A DNA stretch of 64,000 bases from Pedobacter heparinus DSM 2366 (GCF_000023825.1 NC_013061.1:5103384-5167383), one strand, 5' to 3'. Shown: positions 41,396 through 50,578, counted from the stretch's first letter. The notes: generated by a model from the sequence alone, not told the origin. Made by a program: numbers and translations.

Positions 41396-42604
41396 CTACC
41401 GCAGCACCTTTCCTGCTTTATCTATATTCACAATAAAGGGGTTCAAATACTCGTTCAGCAGTACAGCAAATTCCCTGCGCGTTGCAATGCGGTTCAGGTC
41501 AAATTCTGTTTTAAATTTATAGCCTGTCTTCCATTTCTTTTTCACTTCTTCCCTCGTGTTTTCGGGCGATTTATTTCCTACCATACAAACCAGGCTCAAT
41601 ACTGCGCCGATGCTCATTTCAGGTTCCTTGTAATCGTCAAACCAGATCTGTGCCTTATAATAAAAGCTTTTTACGGGCTCCTTTATTTCAGTTATAGTTA
41701 CCGGCTGCTCCGGCAAAAAGCGTGCTGTACCCGCAGCAATCTGAGCCTTCAAAAAGCCCGAAAGGCCAAGTAGCTGAATTGCTTTCCAGTTGCTGTCTGC
41801 ACTAGGCACATCGGCAAAAGGCATTACCGAAAGTTTATGGTCAATCAGCTCCCGCTGTATCACCTTTAAATTAGATAATGAGGTTTTTGTTTTAAAAAAT
41901 GCTGCATAAGCGGCTGTAGCACCTGCTGCCTGCCCGGCAGCTATGCTCTCCTGAACCGCATTCAGCACCACCAGGTTTTCCTGGCCGGGCAGCAGCAAAT
42001 TGTGCATCAGCAGAATATTACCTGTAGCACCCCCTTCTGCATAGCCTGAAGCTACACTCAGGCGGTAAAGGTTGTCGGCATAACTTAAAGCCTGCCATTG
42101 TTTGGCTGCAGCGGCCGGCAGCGCAATGGCGGTATTTACCTGGCCAGTATGGTCGGCATTTACCAGTACTTCCGGTTTTATGGTCCTCCCGTCTGCCAGC
42201 AGCACATTCCAGTTGTTGCCCGAGCGTTTGATCCTGGACCATTTTATATTGCGGATCACCGTTAAATTCTTCACACTGTCGCCCCAGTTTTTAAGCACCA
42301 CGTTTGCGCTCGTCCCATCCACATAAACCGCAGCGGTGCTGTCCTTAATGCCCTTCTCTTTGCGCATTTTATTTAAAAAGGTCAGCTCCAGTCCCGAGGC
42401 CAGGTTTTTATCCATTGCAGCAAGATTAAACTCCGGCTCCTGCAACAGCAATATGGTCTTTACGCCCGACAAGGCCGATTGAAAGCCTGCACCGATTGCA
42501 TTATTTCCATTCCCGATGACCAGCACCCCCGTTTTAATGGTCTGGGCCATCGCTGCCTGGGCCAATACTGCAATTACGAAAACAACAAATAATCTCCTTT
42601 TCAT
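41396..42604 (-). CDS. exported FAD-dependent oxidoreductase-like protein with degenerate cofactor motif
   Basis: 402 residues with a clear signal peptide (MKRRLFVVFVIAVLAQAAMA). The next 30 residues (TGVLVIGNGNNAIGAGFQSA, then KTILLLQE) look like the beta-alpha-beta ADP-binding fold of FAD_oxidored proteins, but the glycine pattern reads GNGNNA in place of GxGxxG. A later EVLVNADHTGQ and the C-terminal DLNRIATRREFAVLLNEY resemble segments of exported Bacteroidota proteins annotated as FAD-dependent oxidoreductase or xanthan-lyase-like. Whether FAD is bound is doubtful. It is divergent from aldehyde dehydrogenase with 44 bp between the start codons. Confidence 0.65.
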   Translation of the reverse strand: MKRRLFVVFVIAVLAQAAMAQTIKTGVLVIGNGNNAIGAGFQSALSGVKTILLLQEPEFNLAAMDKNLASGLELTFLNKMRKEKGIKDSTAAVYVDGTSANVVLKNWGDSVKNLTVIRNIKWSRIKRSGNNWNVLLADGRTIKPEVLVNADHTGQVNTAIALPAAAAKQWQALSYADNLYRLSVASGYAEGGATGNILLMHNLLLPGQENLVVLNAVQESIAAGQAAGATAAYAAFFKTKTSLSNLKVIQRELIDHKLSVMPFADVPSADSNWKAIQLLGLSGFLKAQIAAGTARFLPEQPVTITEIKEPVKSFYYKAQIWFDDYKEPEMSIGAVLSLVCMVGNKSPENTREEVKKKWKTGYKFKTEFDLNRIATRREFAVLLNEYLNPFIVNIDKAGKVLR

Positions 42605-42648
42605 TTTGTATCTCTTATATTTAATTAATCATCTGCAATATCGGTCAA

Positions 42649-44061
42649 ATGAAGTATTTACGGGAACCCCAAATGATGCACTCCGCTTTTGAAGCCCAGC
42701 AAAAACATAAATATACACTTAGAAACAGCAATGCTGCACAAAGAATTGACAAATTAAAAACCTTAAAGGCCTGTATAGAAAGCTATGAGGAAAAAATTTA
42801 TGCTGCCCTGCAAAGTGATCTGCGAAAAAGCCGGTTTGAAAGTGCGCTTACAGAACTGATCTTTATTTACAGTGAGATCGGCTTTGCCATCCATAACCTG
42901 AACAGCTGGATGAAACCGAAAAGGGCTGGCAAAACCATCAGTAATCTTTTTGCGAAAAACAGGATCTGTTACGAGCCAAAGGGCTGCTGCCTGATCATTG
43001 CGCCCTGGAACTATCCTTTTCAGCTCCTCATGAGCCCCCTCATCTCGGCCATAGCTGCGGGCAATTGCGCGATACTGAAGCCATCTGAACTGAGCCCGGC
43101 TACCAGTTCGGTGATTGCAGCGCTGATCAGGGATTGTTTTGATGAACGTGAGGTCTGTTGTTTTGAAGGGGACGCCGGCATTTCCACTGCGTTGCTTGAG
43201 CTGCCTTTCGACCATATCTTTTTTACCGGCAGTACCGCAATTGGCAAACTGGTTATGCAGGCCGCCGCCAAAAACCTCAGCTCGGTTACCCTGGAGCTTG
43301 GCGGCAAATCGCCTGTTATTATAGAGGAAACGGCCAACCTGAAAAAAGCAGCCGAAAAAATTGCCTGGGGCAAACTGATCAATGCGGGCCAGACCTGTAT
43401 TGCCCCCGATTATGTGCTGATCCCCCGCGATCTGCAACAGTCTTTTATCGAATATTATAAAGAGGCCGTTAACCGCTTGTTTTTTAAGAACGGAAAGCTC
43501 AATACCGAAGTTTATGCAAAGCTGATCAGTAAAAAACACTTTGAAAGGCTGTCAGACTTAATAACAGATGCCCTGGATAAAGGGGCCATCACGGTGCTGG
43601 GTGGCGAAAAAGATGAATCCAGCCAGACCATATCCCCAACTGTACTGGCCCGGATCCCCGTAGGAACGACCATCATGAAGGAAGAGATCTTTGGGCCTGT
43701 CCTGCCCCTTATCGCTTACCAGACCCTCAGCGAAGCGGTTGCTTATGTAAACCATAAAAGCAAGCCGCTGGCTTTATATGTTTTTAGTGCCAACCGCAAA
43801 AACATTCAATACATCCTCAAAAACACCTCTTCCGGAGGGGCCTGTATCAACGATGTCCTCATCCACATTTCCAATCCGAAACTCCCTTTTGGTGGGGTAA
43901 ACGGGAGCGGAACGGGCAGCTGCCACGGCTTTTTTGGCTTCAAGGCCTTTTCTCATGAAAGAGCAGTAGTCTACCAGTCGCCCATCAATACCACAGCGCT
44001 CATTTACCCGCCTTATGAAAACAAGTCCCGGCTGCTGAAATGGTTAAAAAAACTGCTGTAA
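42649..44061 (+). CDS. aldehyde dehydrogenase family protein
   Basis: 470 residues, resembling the short class 3 type of NAD(P)-dependent aldehyde dehydrogenase (YwdH/coniferyl-type). The catalytic cysteine is Cys250 in NAGQTCIAPDYV and the general base is Glu216 in TLELGGKSP; PWNYPFQLLMSPLISAIAAGN and FTGSTAIGKLV mark the cofactor-binding part. The C-terminal hydrophobic/basic tail (NKSRLLKWLKKLL) is typical of membrane-associating members of this class. The start may instead be one of the ATGs at 42673 or 42676. It converges on the DOPA-dioxygenase-like gene with a single-base gap. Confidence 0.93.
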   Translation: MKYLREPQMMHSAFEAQQKHKYTLRNSNAAQRIDKLKTLKACIESYEEKIYAALQSDLRKSRFESALTELIFIYSEIGFAIHNLNSWMKPKRAGKTISNLFAKNRICYEPKGCCLIIAPWNYPFQLLMSPLISAIAAGNCAILKPSELSPATSSVIAALIRDCFDEREVCCFEGDAGISTALLELPFDHIFFTGSTAIGKLVMQAAAKNLSSVTLELGGKSPVIIEETANLKKAAEKIAWGKLINAGQTCIAPDYVLIPRDLQQSFIEYYKEAVNRLFFKNGKLNTEVYAKLISKKHFERLSDLITDALDKGAITVLGGEKDESSQTISPTVLARIPVGTTIMKEEIFGPVLPLIAYQTLSEAVAYVNHKSKPLALYVFSANRKNIQYILKNTSSGGACINDVLIHISNPKLPFGGVNGSGTGSCHGFFGFKAFSHERAVVYQSPINTTALIYPPYENKSRLLKWLKKLL

Positions 44062-44062
44062 A

Positions 44063-44890
44063 TTACCCTACACGAACCGAGGTCATGGTCAGCGAGCCCC
44101 CCACGGCTTTGTCGTTAAACAAAGAAACCTCCTCATTTTTATTTTGCAGGCCCAAAGTATACAACAGGGGCAGGTAATGCTCGGGGGTAGGAATGGCCAT
44201 CATGGCCGCGCTACCCAGGCGTTGGTAGTTCAATAAAGGCTGGTGTTCCCCGTTCATGATCAGGCTTTTGAACTTCTCATTCATTTCCAGGGCCCAGTCG
44301 TATCCGCCGCCGTTGATCATTTCCCAGCTCATCATCCTCAGGTTATGCACCATATTGCCACTCCCTAAAATCAGCACACCCTTTTTACGTAAAGCCGACA
44401 GCTCTTTGGCCAGGTTATAATGATAGGTCGCATCTTTGGTATAATCGATGCTCAGCTGCAGTACCGGGATATTGGCTTTAGGGTACATATGGCGCACAAC
44501 CGTCCAGGCCCCATGGTCAAGGCCCCAGTCGTGGTCAAGCCCCACTGCTGTGCTATGGATCAGTCCGGCAGTTTCTTTGGCCAGTTCCGGATCACCGGGA
44601 GCCGGATATTCCACGTCAAACAGGGCCTGCGGAAAACCGCCAAAGTCGTGGATCGTTTTTGGAAAATCCATTGCCGTAACCTGCGTACCCCGCGTAAACC
44701 AGTGTGCCGATACCACCACTACCGCTTTGGGTTCCGGGATGTTTCGGCCCATTTCGACCCATTTGGCACTGAACTCATTGTCCTCAATCCCGTTCATGGG
44801 CGAACCATGGCCCATAAAAAGCACTGGCATCAGCTGGCCCTGATCCTGCAGGCTGCTGGTAAATGTGTTAAACCCGGCTAAGTTTGACAT
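44063..44890 (-). CDS. class III extradiol dioxygenase, YgiD (4,5-DOPA dioxygenase) family
   Basis: 275 residues of the LigB fold. The zinc or iron ligands lie in FMGHGSPMNGIEDNEFS and VVSAHWFTRGTQVTA, with the later LDHDWGLDHGAWTVVRHMYP and GSGNMVHNLRM segments that define the DODA/YgiD family. E. coli YgiD and plant DODA open DOPA at the 4,5 position; the physiological substrate of bacterial members is not established. There is no signal peptide. It stands alone on this strand between aldehyde dehydrogenase and the cyclophilin operon. Confidence 0.93.
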   Translation of the reverse strand: MSNLAGFNTFTSSLQDQGQLMPVLFMGHGSPMNGIEDNEFSAKWVEMGRNIPEPKAVVVVSAHWFTRGTQVTAMDFPKTIHDFGGFPQALFDVEYPAPGDPELAKETAGLIHSTAVGLDHDWGLDHGAWTVVRHMYPKANIPVLQLSIDYTKDATYHYNLAKELSALRKKGVLILGSGNMVHNLRMMSWEMINGGGYDWALEMNEKFKSLIMNGEHQPLLNYQRLGSAAMMAIPTPEHYLPLLYTLGLQNKNEEVSLFNDKAVGGSLTMTSVRVG

Positions 44891-45008
44891 AATCGTTACT
44901 GGTTTTAAATGATTTACAAAACTATAACGGATCAGCGACTTAATTGTTGATCCAGGATAAGAAATTGTCTGGCCAAATAAATAACTTAGCAGGATAATTA
45001 AACTGATA

Positions 45009-45740
45009 ATGAAGAATTATTTTACCATAATCCTTTGCCTATGCTTTATTTCAGCATTTTCTGCAAAACCTAAGCACCAGTATGTTAAAATCAAAACTAC
45101 ATTCGGCGAATGCATCATCAAATTGTACAATGAAACCCCGCAGCATCGCGACAATTTCCTTAAGCTGGCCGCAGCGGGCACTTATGATGGCACGCTTTTT
45201 CACCGTGTGATCAAAGATTTTATGATCCAGGGTGGAGACCCCGACTCCAAAACAGCACTCCCGGGTGCTTTGCTTGGTGAGGGAACTGTAGGCTATACCG
45301 TTCCTGCTGAATTTCGCGACAGCCTGTTCCATAAAAAAGGGGTACTGGCCGCGGCAAGGGACAATAATCCGGAAAAAGCATCCAGCGGCTGCCAGTTTTA
45401 CCTGGTGCAGGGCAAAATATTTACAGACCAGGGCCTGGATGACCTGGAAAATAAACGCCTTAATTTCAAAATCCCCCTTTGGCAAAGGGAAATTTATAAA
45501 ACCATTGGCGGTACACCCCATTTAGACCGCAATTATACGGTTTATGGCGAGGTGGTTAAAGGAATGGAACTGATTGACAGCATTGCAGTAGTGAAGACCG
45601 ACAGCAACAACCGGCCGCTTGAAGATGTAAAAATGACGGTTACTGTTTTAAAACGCTCCGAATCCCGAAAACTGGAAAAGGAAATCGCTAAGCTGGAAAA
45701 AGCGGCCCACACTTCATCACAAAAGAAAAACAAAATTTAA
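45009..45740 (+). CDS. exported cyclophilin-type peptidyl-prolyl isomerase
   Basis: 243 residues with a signal peptide (MKNYFTIILCLCFISAFSA) and a cyclophilin domain: VKIKTTFGECIIKLYNETPQHRDNFLKLA, then GTLFHRVIKDFMIQGGDP, SSGCQFYLVQG and YTVYGEVVKGMELIDSI. The catalytic Arg of FHRV is present. The domain is interrupted by an insertion after the QFYLVQG strand (FTDQGLDDLENKRLNFKIPLWQ...) where a conserved Trp is usually absent in bacterial forms, and ends in a basic coiled tail (SESRKLEKEIAKLEKA). It is predicted periplasmic or lipidless exported. First gene of the operon with xth, hutI and hutG. Confidence 0.93.
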   Translation: MKNYFTIILCLCFISAFSAKPKHQYVKIKTTFGECIIKLYNETPQHRDNFLKLAAAGTYDGTLFHRVIKDFMIQGGDPDSKTALPGALLGEGTVGYTVPAEFRDSLFHKKGVLAAARDNNPEKASSGCQFYLVQGKIFTDQGLDDLENKRLNFKIPLWQREIYKTIGGTPHLDRNYTVYGEVVKGMELIDSIAVVKTDSNNRPLEDVKMTVTVLKRSESRKLEKEIAKLEKAAHTSSQKKNKI

Positions 45741-45744
45741 ACAG

Positions 45745-46515
45745 ATGAAAATTATCTCTTATAACGTTAACGGAATCCGCTCTGCCTCTACCAAAAATTT
45801 CTTCGGATGGCTGCAGGCTACCGATGCCGACATGATCTGTATGCAGGAAGTTAAGGCCCTGCCTTCGCAAATCCCAGAAATCATTGCTTTAATAGAGCAA
45901 CTGGGCTATCATCACTATTGGTTTCCTGCCGAAAAAAAGGGGTACAGTGGCGTTGCCATTCTGACCCGAATCAAACCCAACCATGTTGAATATGGCTGCG
46001 GTGAAGAATGGATTGACAAGGAAGGCCGCATCTTAAGGGCCGACTTTGACGACTTCTCCCTGATGAGCGTGTATCTTCCATCCGGATCAAGTGGTGATGA
46101 ACGGCAGGTGAAGAAGTACGAGTTTATGCGCTTTTTTGAGGCTTATATTACAGCCTTACGCAAAACGCTCCCCAACCTGATCATCTCCGGCGATTACAAT
46201 ATATGCCATACGGCCATCGACATCCATAACCCCAAATCCAACGCCAACTCTTCAGGTTTCCTGCCCGAAGAACGGGAATGGATGGAACTCTTTTTGAATG
46301 GTGGTTTTATCGATACCTTCAGACATTTTAACAAAGACCCCCACCATTATACCTGGTGGAGCTTCAGGGCCAACTCCAGGGCCAAAAACCTGGGCTGGCG
46401 TATCGATTATCACCTGGCTACGCAGGCTATGCTGCCGAAACTGAAAAAAGTGTCTATCCTTGCCGATGCGATCCATTCCGACCATTGCCCTGTTTTATTA
46501 GAACTAAACCCATAA
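45745..46515 (+). CDS. xth: exodeoxyribonuclease III (AP endonuclease)
   Basis: 256 residues of the endonuclease/exonuclease/phosphatase fold. Motifs for XthA are all visible: KIISYNVNGIRSA at the N-terminus, DMICMQEVKA with the metal-binding Glu, ISGDYNICHTAIDIHNPK with the catalytic Asp-Asn pair, and the final AIHSDHCPVLLEL with the catalytic Asp-His pair. It repairs AP sites in DNA. It starts 4 bp after the cyclophilin gene and precedes hutI by 3 bp. Confidence 0.95.
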   Translation: MKIISYNVNGIRSASTKNFFGWLQATDADMICMQEVKALPSQIPEIIALIEQLGYHHYWFPAEKKGYSGVAILTRIKPNHVEYGCGEEWIDKEGRILRADFDDFSLMSVYLPSGSSGDERQVKKYEFMRFFEAYITALRKTLPNLIISGDYNICHTAIDIHNPKSNANSSGFLPEEREWMELFLNGGFIDTFRHFNKDPHHYTWWSFRANSRAKNLGWRIDYHLATQAMLPKLKKVSILADAIHSDHCPVLLELNP

Positions 46516-46518
46516 AAT

Positions 46519-47763
46519 ATGGCTGCCCTGCTGCTCATCAATATTGGCTGCCTTGTTGGCCTCCACCCCGGCAACACAAGGCAGTTAAAGGGCGCACAGC
46601 TGGGCGAACTCCCGCTGATGGAAAACGCCTGGTTGTTGTGCGAAGACGGAAAGATCTCGGATTTTGGAAAGATGGGCAGCCTGCCTGCACAATTGCCAAA
46701 TGCCCTGCATACACACGATGCTAAAAAGGGCTATGTCTTTCCTTCCTGGTGCGATTCACATTCCCATATAGTTTTTGCGGCCTCCCGGGAAGAGGAATTC
46801 GAGATGAAAATAGCCGGAAAAAGCTATGAAGAGATCGCTGCTGCAGGAGGTGGCATCTTAAATTCTGCACGTAAGCTGCAGCACGCTTCAGCAGATGCGC
46901 TTTATGATGCTGCAGCGCTGCGGATGAACGACATGATCAGGCAGGGTACAGGCGCTGTAGAGATCAAGAGCGGCTATGGATTGACCACAGCCAGCGAACT
47001 CAAAATGCTGAGGGTGATCCGCAGATTAAAAGAATCTTTCCCCATTCCGGTTAAAGCTTCCTTTTTAGCAGCACATGCCTATCCCCCGGAATATAAGAAC
47101 GACCATGCCGCTTACATTAAGCTGATTACCGATGAAATGCTGCCCAGGATTGCGGATGAAGGCCTGGCCGACTATATGGACGTTTTTTGCGAGCAGGGCT
47201 TCTTTTCTGTGGCTGAAACGGATGAGCTGCTTGCTGCAGCAGCGGGTTACGGACTAAAACCTAAAATCCATGCCAACCAGTTATCGGTATCGGGCGCGGT
47301 ACAGTTGGGGGTAAAGCACCAGGCCGTGTCGGTAGACCACCTGGAAGTTACAGATGAGGCCGTCATCAGCAGTTTGCAAAACAGCCATACCATCGCTACC
47401 TTATTGCCTTCCTGTTCTTTTTACATCAATATCCCCTATGCCAACGCCAGGGGGCTGATCAATGCCGATATCCCTGTAGCCATAGCCAGCGATTACAACC
47501 CGGGCTCTACCCCTTCCGGCAACATGAACCTGGTCGTGTCCCTGGCCTGCATCAAACTGCGGATGCAGCCCCGGGAAGCCATCAATGCGGCTACCCTGAA
47601 CGGGGCTGCGGCTATGGAGCTGAGCGGGGAAACCGGTAGCATTACCAAAGGTAAAAAAGCCAACCTGTTCATCACCAGGCCCATGCCTTCCCTTGCCTTT
47701 CTGCCCTATAGCTTCGGACAGTCGCAAATAGAAAGCATTATCCTTAACGGAAAGATCTGCTGA
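46519..47763 (+). CDS. hutI: imidazolonepropionase
   Basis: 414 residues of the metal-dependent amidohydrolase family. It opens the imidazolone ring in histidine catabolism to give N-formimidoyl-L-glutamate. The HxH metal ligands lie in VFPSWCDSHSHIVFAASREEEFEMK, with further ligand-bearing segments KASFLAAHAYPPEY, KIHANQLS and IASDYNPGSTPSGNM; the AGKSYEEIAAAGGGI segment is typical of HutI. The stop overlaps the hutG start by one base. Other histidine-degradation genes (hutH, hutU) are not in the window. Confidence 0.94.
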   Translation: MAALLLINIGCLVGLHPGNTRQLKGAQLGELPLMENAWLLCEDGKISDFGKMGSLPAQLPNALHTHDAKKGYVFPSWCDSHSHIVFAASREEEFEMKIAGKSYEEIAAAGGGILNSARKLQHASADALYDAAALRMNDMIRQGTGAVEIKSGYGLTTASELKMLRVIRRLKESFPIPVKASFLAAHAYPPEYKNDHAAYIKLITDEMLPRIADEGLADYMDVFCEQGFFSVAETDELLAAAAGYGLKPKIHANQLSVSGAVQLGVKHQAVSVDHLEVTDEAVISSLQNSHTIATLLPSCSFYINIPYANARGLINADIPVAIASDYNPGSTPSGNMNLVVSLACIKLRMQPREAINAATLNGAAAMELSGETGSITKGKKANLFITRPMPSLAFLPYSFGQSQIESIILNGKIC

Positions 47764-48734
47764 TGGAAGGGCTTAAAATTTACAGCAAAGCGGATCTCCT
47801 GGCCCTGGTTAGCCGCAGGGAAGGTGAAACCAGGCTTGGAGAACAGGTGCAGCATGTAAGCAGTGCCGGCCAGCTGCAAACGAGTACCGCTAAATTTGTT
47901 TTGCTGGGCATTCCGGAGGATATAGGTGTAAGGGCCAATTATGGTATAGCAGGCGCCTCAACGGCCTGGCAACCCGCACTGAAAGCGCTGCTCAACATTC
48001 AAAGTACACCTTCTTTTAAGGGCGATGAATTACTGGTACTGGGCCATTTTGAGTTTTCGGAACCCGCAGACAACAGCATTAGCGGTCTGCAGCAAAAAGT
48101 AGCTGAGATAGATGACCTGGTTTACCCCGTTGTCCAAAAAATAGTTGAGGCAGGCAAAATCCCCATTGTGATCGGCGGGGGGCACAACAACGCTTTCCCT
48201 ATTATGAAGGGCATTTCAAAGGCGCTGAACCGGCCAGTAGATGTGCTCAACATAGATGCCCATGCAGACCTGAGGGCCACAGCGGGCAGGCACAGCGGCA
48301 ATGGCTTCAGCTATGCCTTAAAACAGGGCTTTTTAAAACATTATAGTGTATTTGGCCTGCACCAGAATTATAACAACGGCAGCATTTTACAGGAAATCGC
48401 AAAAAACCCGGATATACAGGCCCTGTTTTTTGACGATATGTTAAAAAGCAGCCAGCCCGTAACCATGTTCTGGGACAGTCTGTTAAAACAAAGCGGCGCA
48501 GCACCTGGTCTGGAGATTGATCTGGATGCGATAGCAGATGTGTTGTCAAGCGCCGTCAGCCCCTCCGGCTTTAGTCTGAACGAAGTCAGGAGCCTGGTGT
48601 TAAGGGCAGACAAAAAATTCGCTTATTTGCACCTTTGCGAGGGCGCTGTTGCCCTGACAGATGGCCGGCAAAGTACCAGCACCCCCAAAACCATTGCTTA
48701 CCTTATCAGCGATTTTATCCGGTCGCAACCATAA
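47763..48734 (+). CDS. hutG: formimidoylglutamase (arginase/ureohydrolase family)
   Basis: 323 residues. The binuclear metal-site motifs of ureohydrolases are present: IVIGGGHNNAFP (His), VLNIDAHADLR (Asp-x-His-x-Asp), and GLEIDLDAIADV (Asp-x-Asp). With hutI immediately upstream (1-bp stop/start overlap), the best assignment is hydrolysis of formimidoylglutamate to glutamate and formamide. A stem-loop terminator begins at the stop codon. The last motif lacks the usual SFDID-type spelling, reading LEIDLD, which occurs in the formimidoylglutamase branch. Confidence 0.88.
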   Translation: MEGLKIYSKADLLALVSRREGETRLGEQVQHVSSAGQLQTSTAKFVLLGIPEDIGVRANYGIAGASTAWQPALKALLNIQSTPSFKGDELLVLGHFEFSEPADNSISGLQQKVAEIDDLVYPVVQKIVEAGKIPIVIGGGHNNAFPIMKGISKALNRPVDVLNIDAHADLRATAGRHSGNGFSYALKQGFLKHYSVFGLHQNYNNGSILQEIAKNPDIQALFFDDMLKSSQPVTMFWDSLLKQSGAAPGLEIDLDAIADVLSSAVSPSGFSLNEVRSLVLRADKKFAYLHLCEGAVALTDGRQSTSTPKTIAYLISDFIRSQP

Positions 48735-48764
48735 AAAGCCCTGCAAATTCATCTGCAGGGCTTT
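48735..48764. terminator. terminator between hutG and the OmpA-family gene
   Basis: An 11-bp stem (arm AAAGCCCTGCA) with an 8-nt loop sits at the hutG stop. Its flanks give a T run on the minus strand (five T) and a shorter one on the plus strand, so it can also end the convergent OmpA transcript. Confidence 0.75.
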
Positions 48765-48788
48765 GCCACTCCTCCTAAAACTTGCGCA

Positions 48789-48893
48789 CTAAAACTTTAA
48801 AACCTTTATTTCAGTCCTTCTGTTTTTCTGATGTTCATCTTCAGTACAGTTTATCCCATTTGCACAACGGTTCAGCAATCTTGTTTCTCCATA
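48789..48893 (-). other. out-of-frame C-terminal tail of the OmpA domain
   Basis: Read in the other minus-strand frame, these 105 bp encode 34 residues starting YGETRLLNRCANG and ending in a TAG. They are exactly the expected end of a Bacteroidota OmpA domain (conserved NRC...C...H...NRRTE pattern). They are out of frame with the upstream gene by one missing base near 48895. Confidence 0.88.
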
Positions 48894-50578
48894 TCTTTGG
48901 CTACCATCCTGTCACGCGCCACACCTTTGCCCACCAGGTAATTTACCGCAGCTTCTGCCCTTTGTTGCGAAAGGCGCAGGTTATAGGCATCCTTACCCCT
49001 GCTGTCGGTATGCGACGACAACTCGATCTTCAAGGTTGGGTTTTGTGACATGACGTTCAGCAGGTTGTCAAGTATCCTTCCGGCATCTGGCCTGATGTTC
49101 GATTTGTCAAAGTCATAATGGATATTTTTCAGTACAAATACCGTTCCGGCATCCAGGTTACTTACCCCAAGTTTCAGGGTTACATACAATGTTTTACTCC
49201 TGTCCAGCCCTTTGGTGCTCACACTTTCTGTCTGCGAGAATTTACCGGCCTGATTGGCGACAATATTATAATCCGATTGCTGTTCCAGCTGGTAAACAAA
49301 TTTAGCTTCCGCATCCGAGATCTGGGTCATATTGGTACTGTTAGATGCATTGGTCAGCACCGTACCAATTCCCGGCAGTTTCGCATTGTCATTTGCCCTT
49401 ACCGTTTCCCCGATCAGCGTAAAACGGGGATCATCATGATAAATCTCTTTATAGATCACATTTCCTGCCTTATCGAAGTCAGACGCAGTGATGGCCACAG
49501 GTTCAGCAGCAATTCCATTTTTTACGGCTGTAACCTGGTAACTGCCTTTTTCAGCGCCTTTAATGCGCTCTGCCTGTCCTTCGGCATTGCTGATGGAAGT
49601 ATGGTCTACCCCCTTATGGCTGATCTTAAGGGTAACGCCGCTTAAAGCAAGGCCTGTTTGCCTGTCCTTTACCACCACCAGAATGTCTTTAGGCACTGCG
49701 GAAGCGGGTGGCGCTAGGGTTTTGGTAACAGGAACAGGCGCAGCAATTTTACGTTTGCCACCAAAAGTATATTTAATCCCCAGGCCCACATTTACGGCCT
49801 GTACAAAAGTTTTTTGAGTAACCGGTTTTTCTTCATAGAAATCAAGTATGTTGGTGATCTGTCCGCTTTTTACATTCATGACATCGGTTGCGGTAATGGC
49901 TTTCTTTTCACTATAGCGGGTGATGTAAAATTCACTGGAGTCGCTGCCAAAGCTTTTACCAAAGGCCCGCAGGTAGTCGGCCTGTACAAACAAAGCCAAA
50001 TGATCCCCAAGGCCATATGACAGCCGCAAACCTCCCAGTCCCATCCAGGATTTGGTTTTTTCTTTCGAATTGCTGGTGTAATAATTGTCGAATGTTTTTA
50101 CCGGGGGGCCTGAAGCAGCATTTACATAAATGGACTGTGTATACTGCGGAAAGCCCTCAAACAATACCCCTCCGCGTAAAAATGCCTCAAAATCAAGCTT
50201 ACCAAAACCCACTTTATAAGTAGGGCCCACACTTAGGGCAATGTGCTGAAAAGAAGGATGGTTTTTATAAGCTGTAGCAATATGCCCATTGGCAAAAAAC
50301 ACGCTGTCAAACTTGCGCATCTCATGGTTCAGAAAACGTGCGTCCAGGCCTATACCCCACTTGTTCCCTTTGAAGTACTGGTCTATAGCCAATCCGGCAA
50401 AATAACCGTTTTTGGCCCTGCCGATCTCATTTTTATATTTGCCGAGGGGCATGCTAAGGCCACCAAAAGCAGAAACCTGAAGTCTTCCCCCGTTGCTTGC
50501 CGTCGAATCCGGCCTGTTTTGTGCCCAGGTAAGGCTGCTCAATACTACTGCCATTACCATTAATATTAACTTTTTCAT
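48872..50578 (-). CDS. OmpA family outer membrane protein, C-terminus frameshifted
   Basis: 569 residues as read. Order: signal peptide (MKKLILMVMAVVLSSLTWA), an outer-membrane beta-barrel of about 270 residues rich in alternating hydrophobic strands, a carboxypeptidase-regulatory/CNA-like domain region (ILVVVKDRQTGLALSGVTLKISHKG), and a C-terminal OmpA peptidoglycan-binding domain (IHYDFDKSNIRPDAG, SSHTDSRGKDAYNLRLSQQRAEAAVNYL). The normal domain ending is replaced by KDMEKQDC and a stop; the true ending continues in another frame at 48789-48893. A single base is missing in a GG run near 48895. ATG at 50578 is the natural start, in front of the signal peptide. Confidence 0.88.
   Translation of the reverse strand: MKKLILMVMAVVLSSLTWAQNRPDSTASNGGRLQVSAFGGLSMPLGKYKNEIGRAKNGYFAGLAIDQYFKGNKWGIGLDARFLNHEMRKFDSVFFANGHIATAYKNHPSFQHIALSVGPTYKVGFGKLDFEAFLRGGVLFEGFPQYTQSIYVNAASGPPVKTFDNYYTSNSKEKTKSWMGLGGLRLSYGLGDHLALFVQADYLRAFGKSFGSDSSEFYITRYSEKKAITATDVMNVKSGQITNILDFYEEKPVTQKTFVQAVNVGLGIKYTFGGKRKIAAPVPVTKTLAPPASAVPKDILVVVKDRQTGLALSGVTLKISHKGVDHTSISNAEGQAERIKGAEKGSYQVTAVKNGIAAEPVAITASDFDKAGNVIYKEIYHDDPRFTLIGETVRANDNAKLPGIGTVLTNASNSTNMTQISDAEAKFVYQLEQQSDYNIVANQAGKFSQTESVSTKGLDRSKTLYVTLKLGVSNLDAGTVFVLKNIHYDFDKSNIRPDAGRILDNLLNVMSQNPTLKIELSSHTDSRGKDAYNLRLSQQRAEAAVNYLVGKGVARDRMVAKDMEKQDC

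Noticed and set aside
42763..43539. A 258-codon minus-strand frame
   Set aside because: It is antisense to the intact aldehyde dehydrogenase, including its catalytic cysteine.
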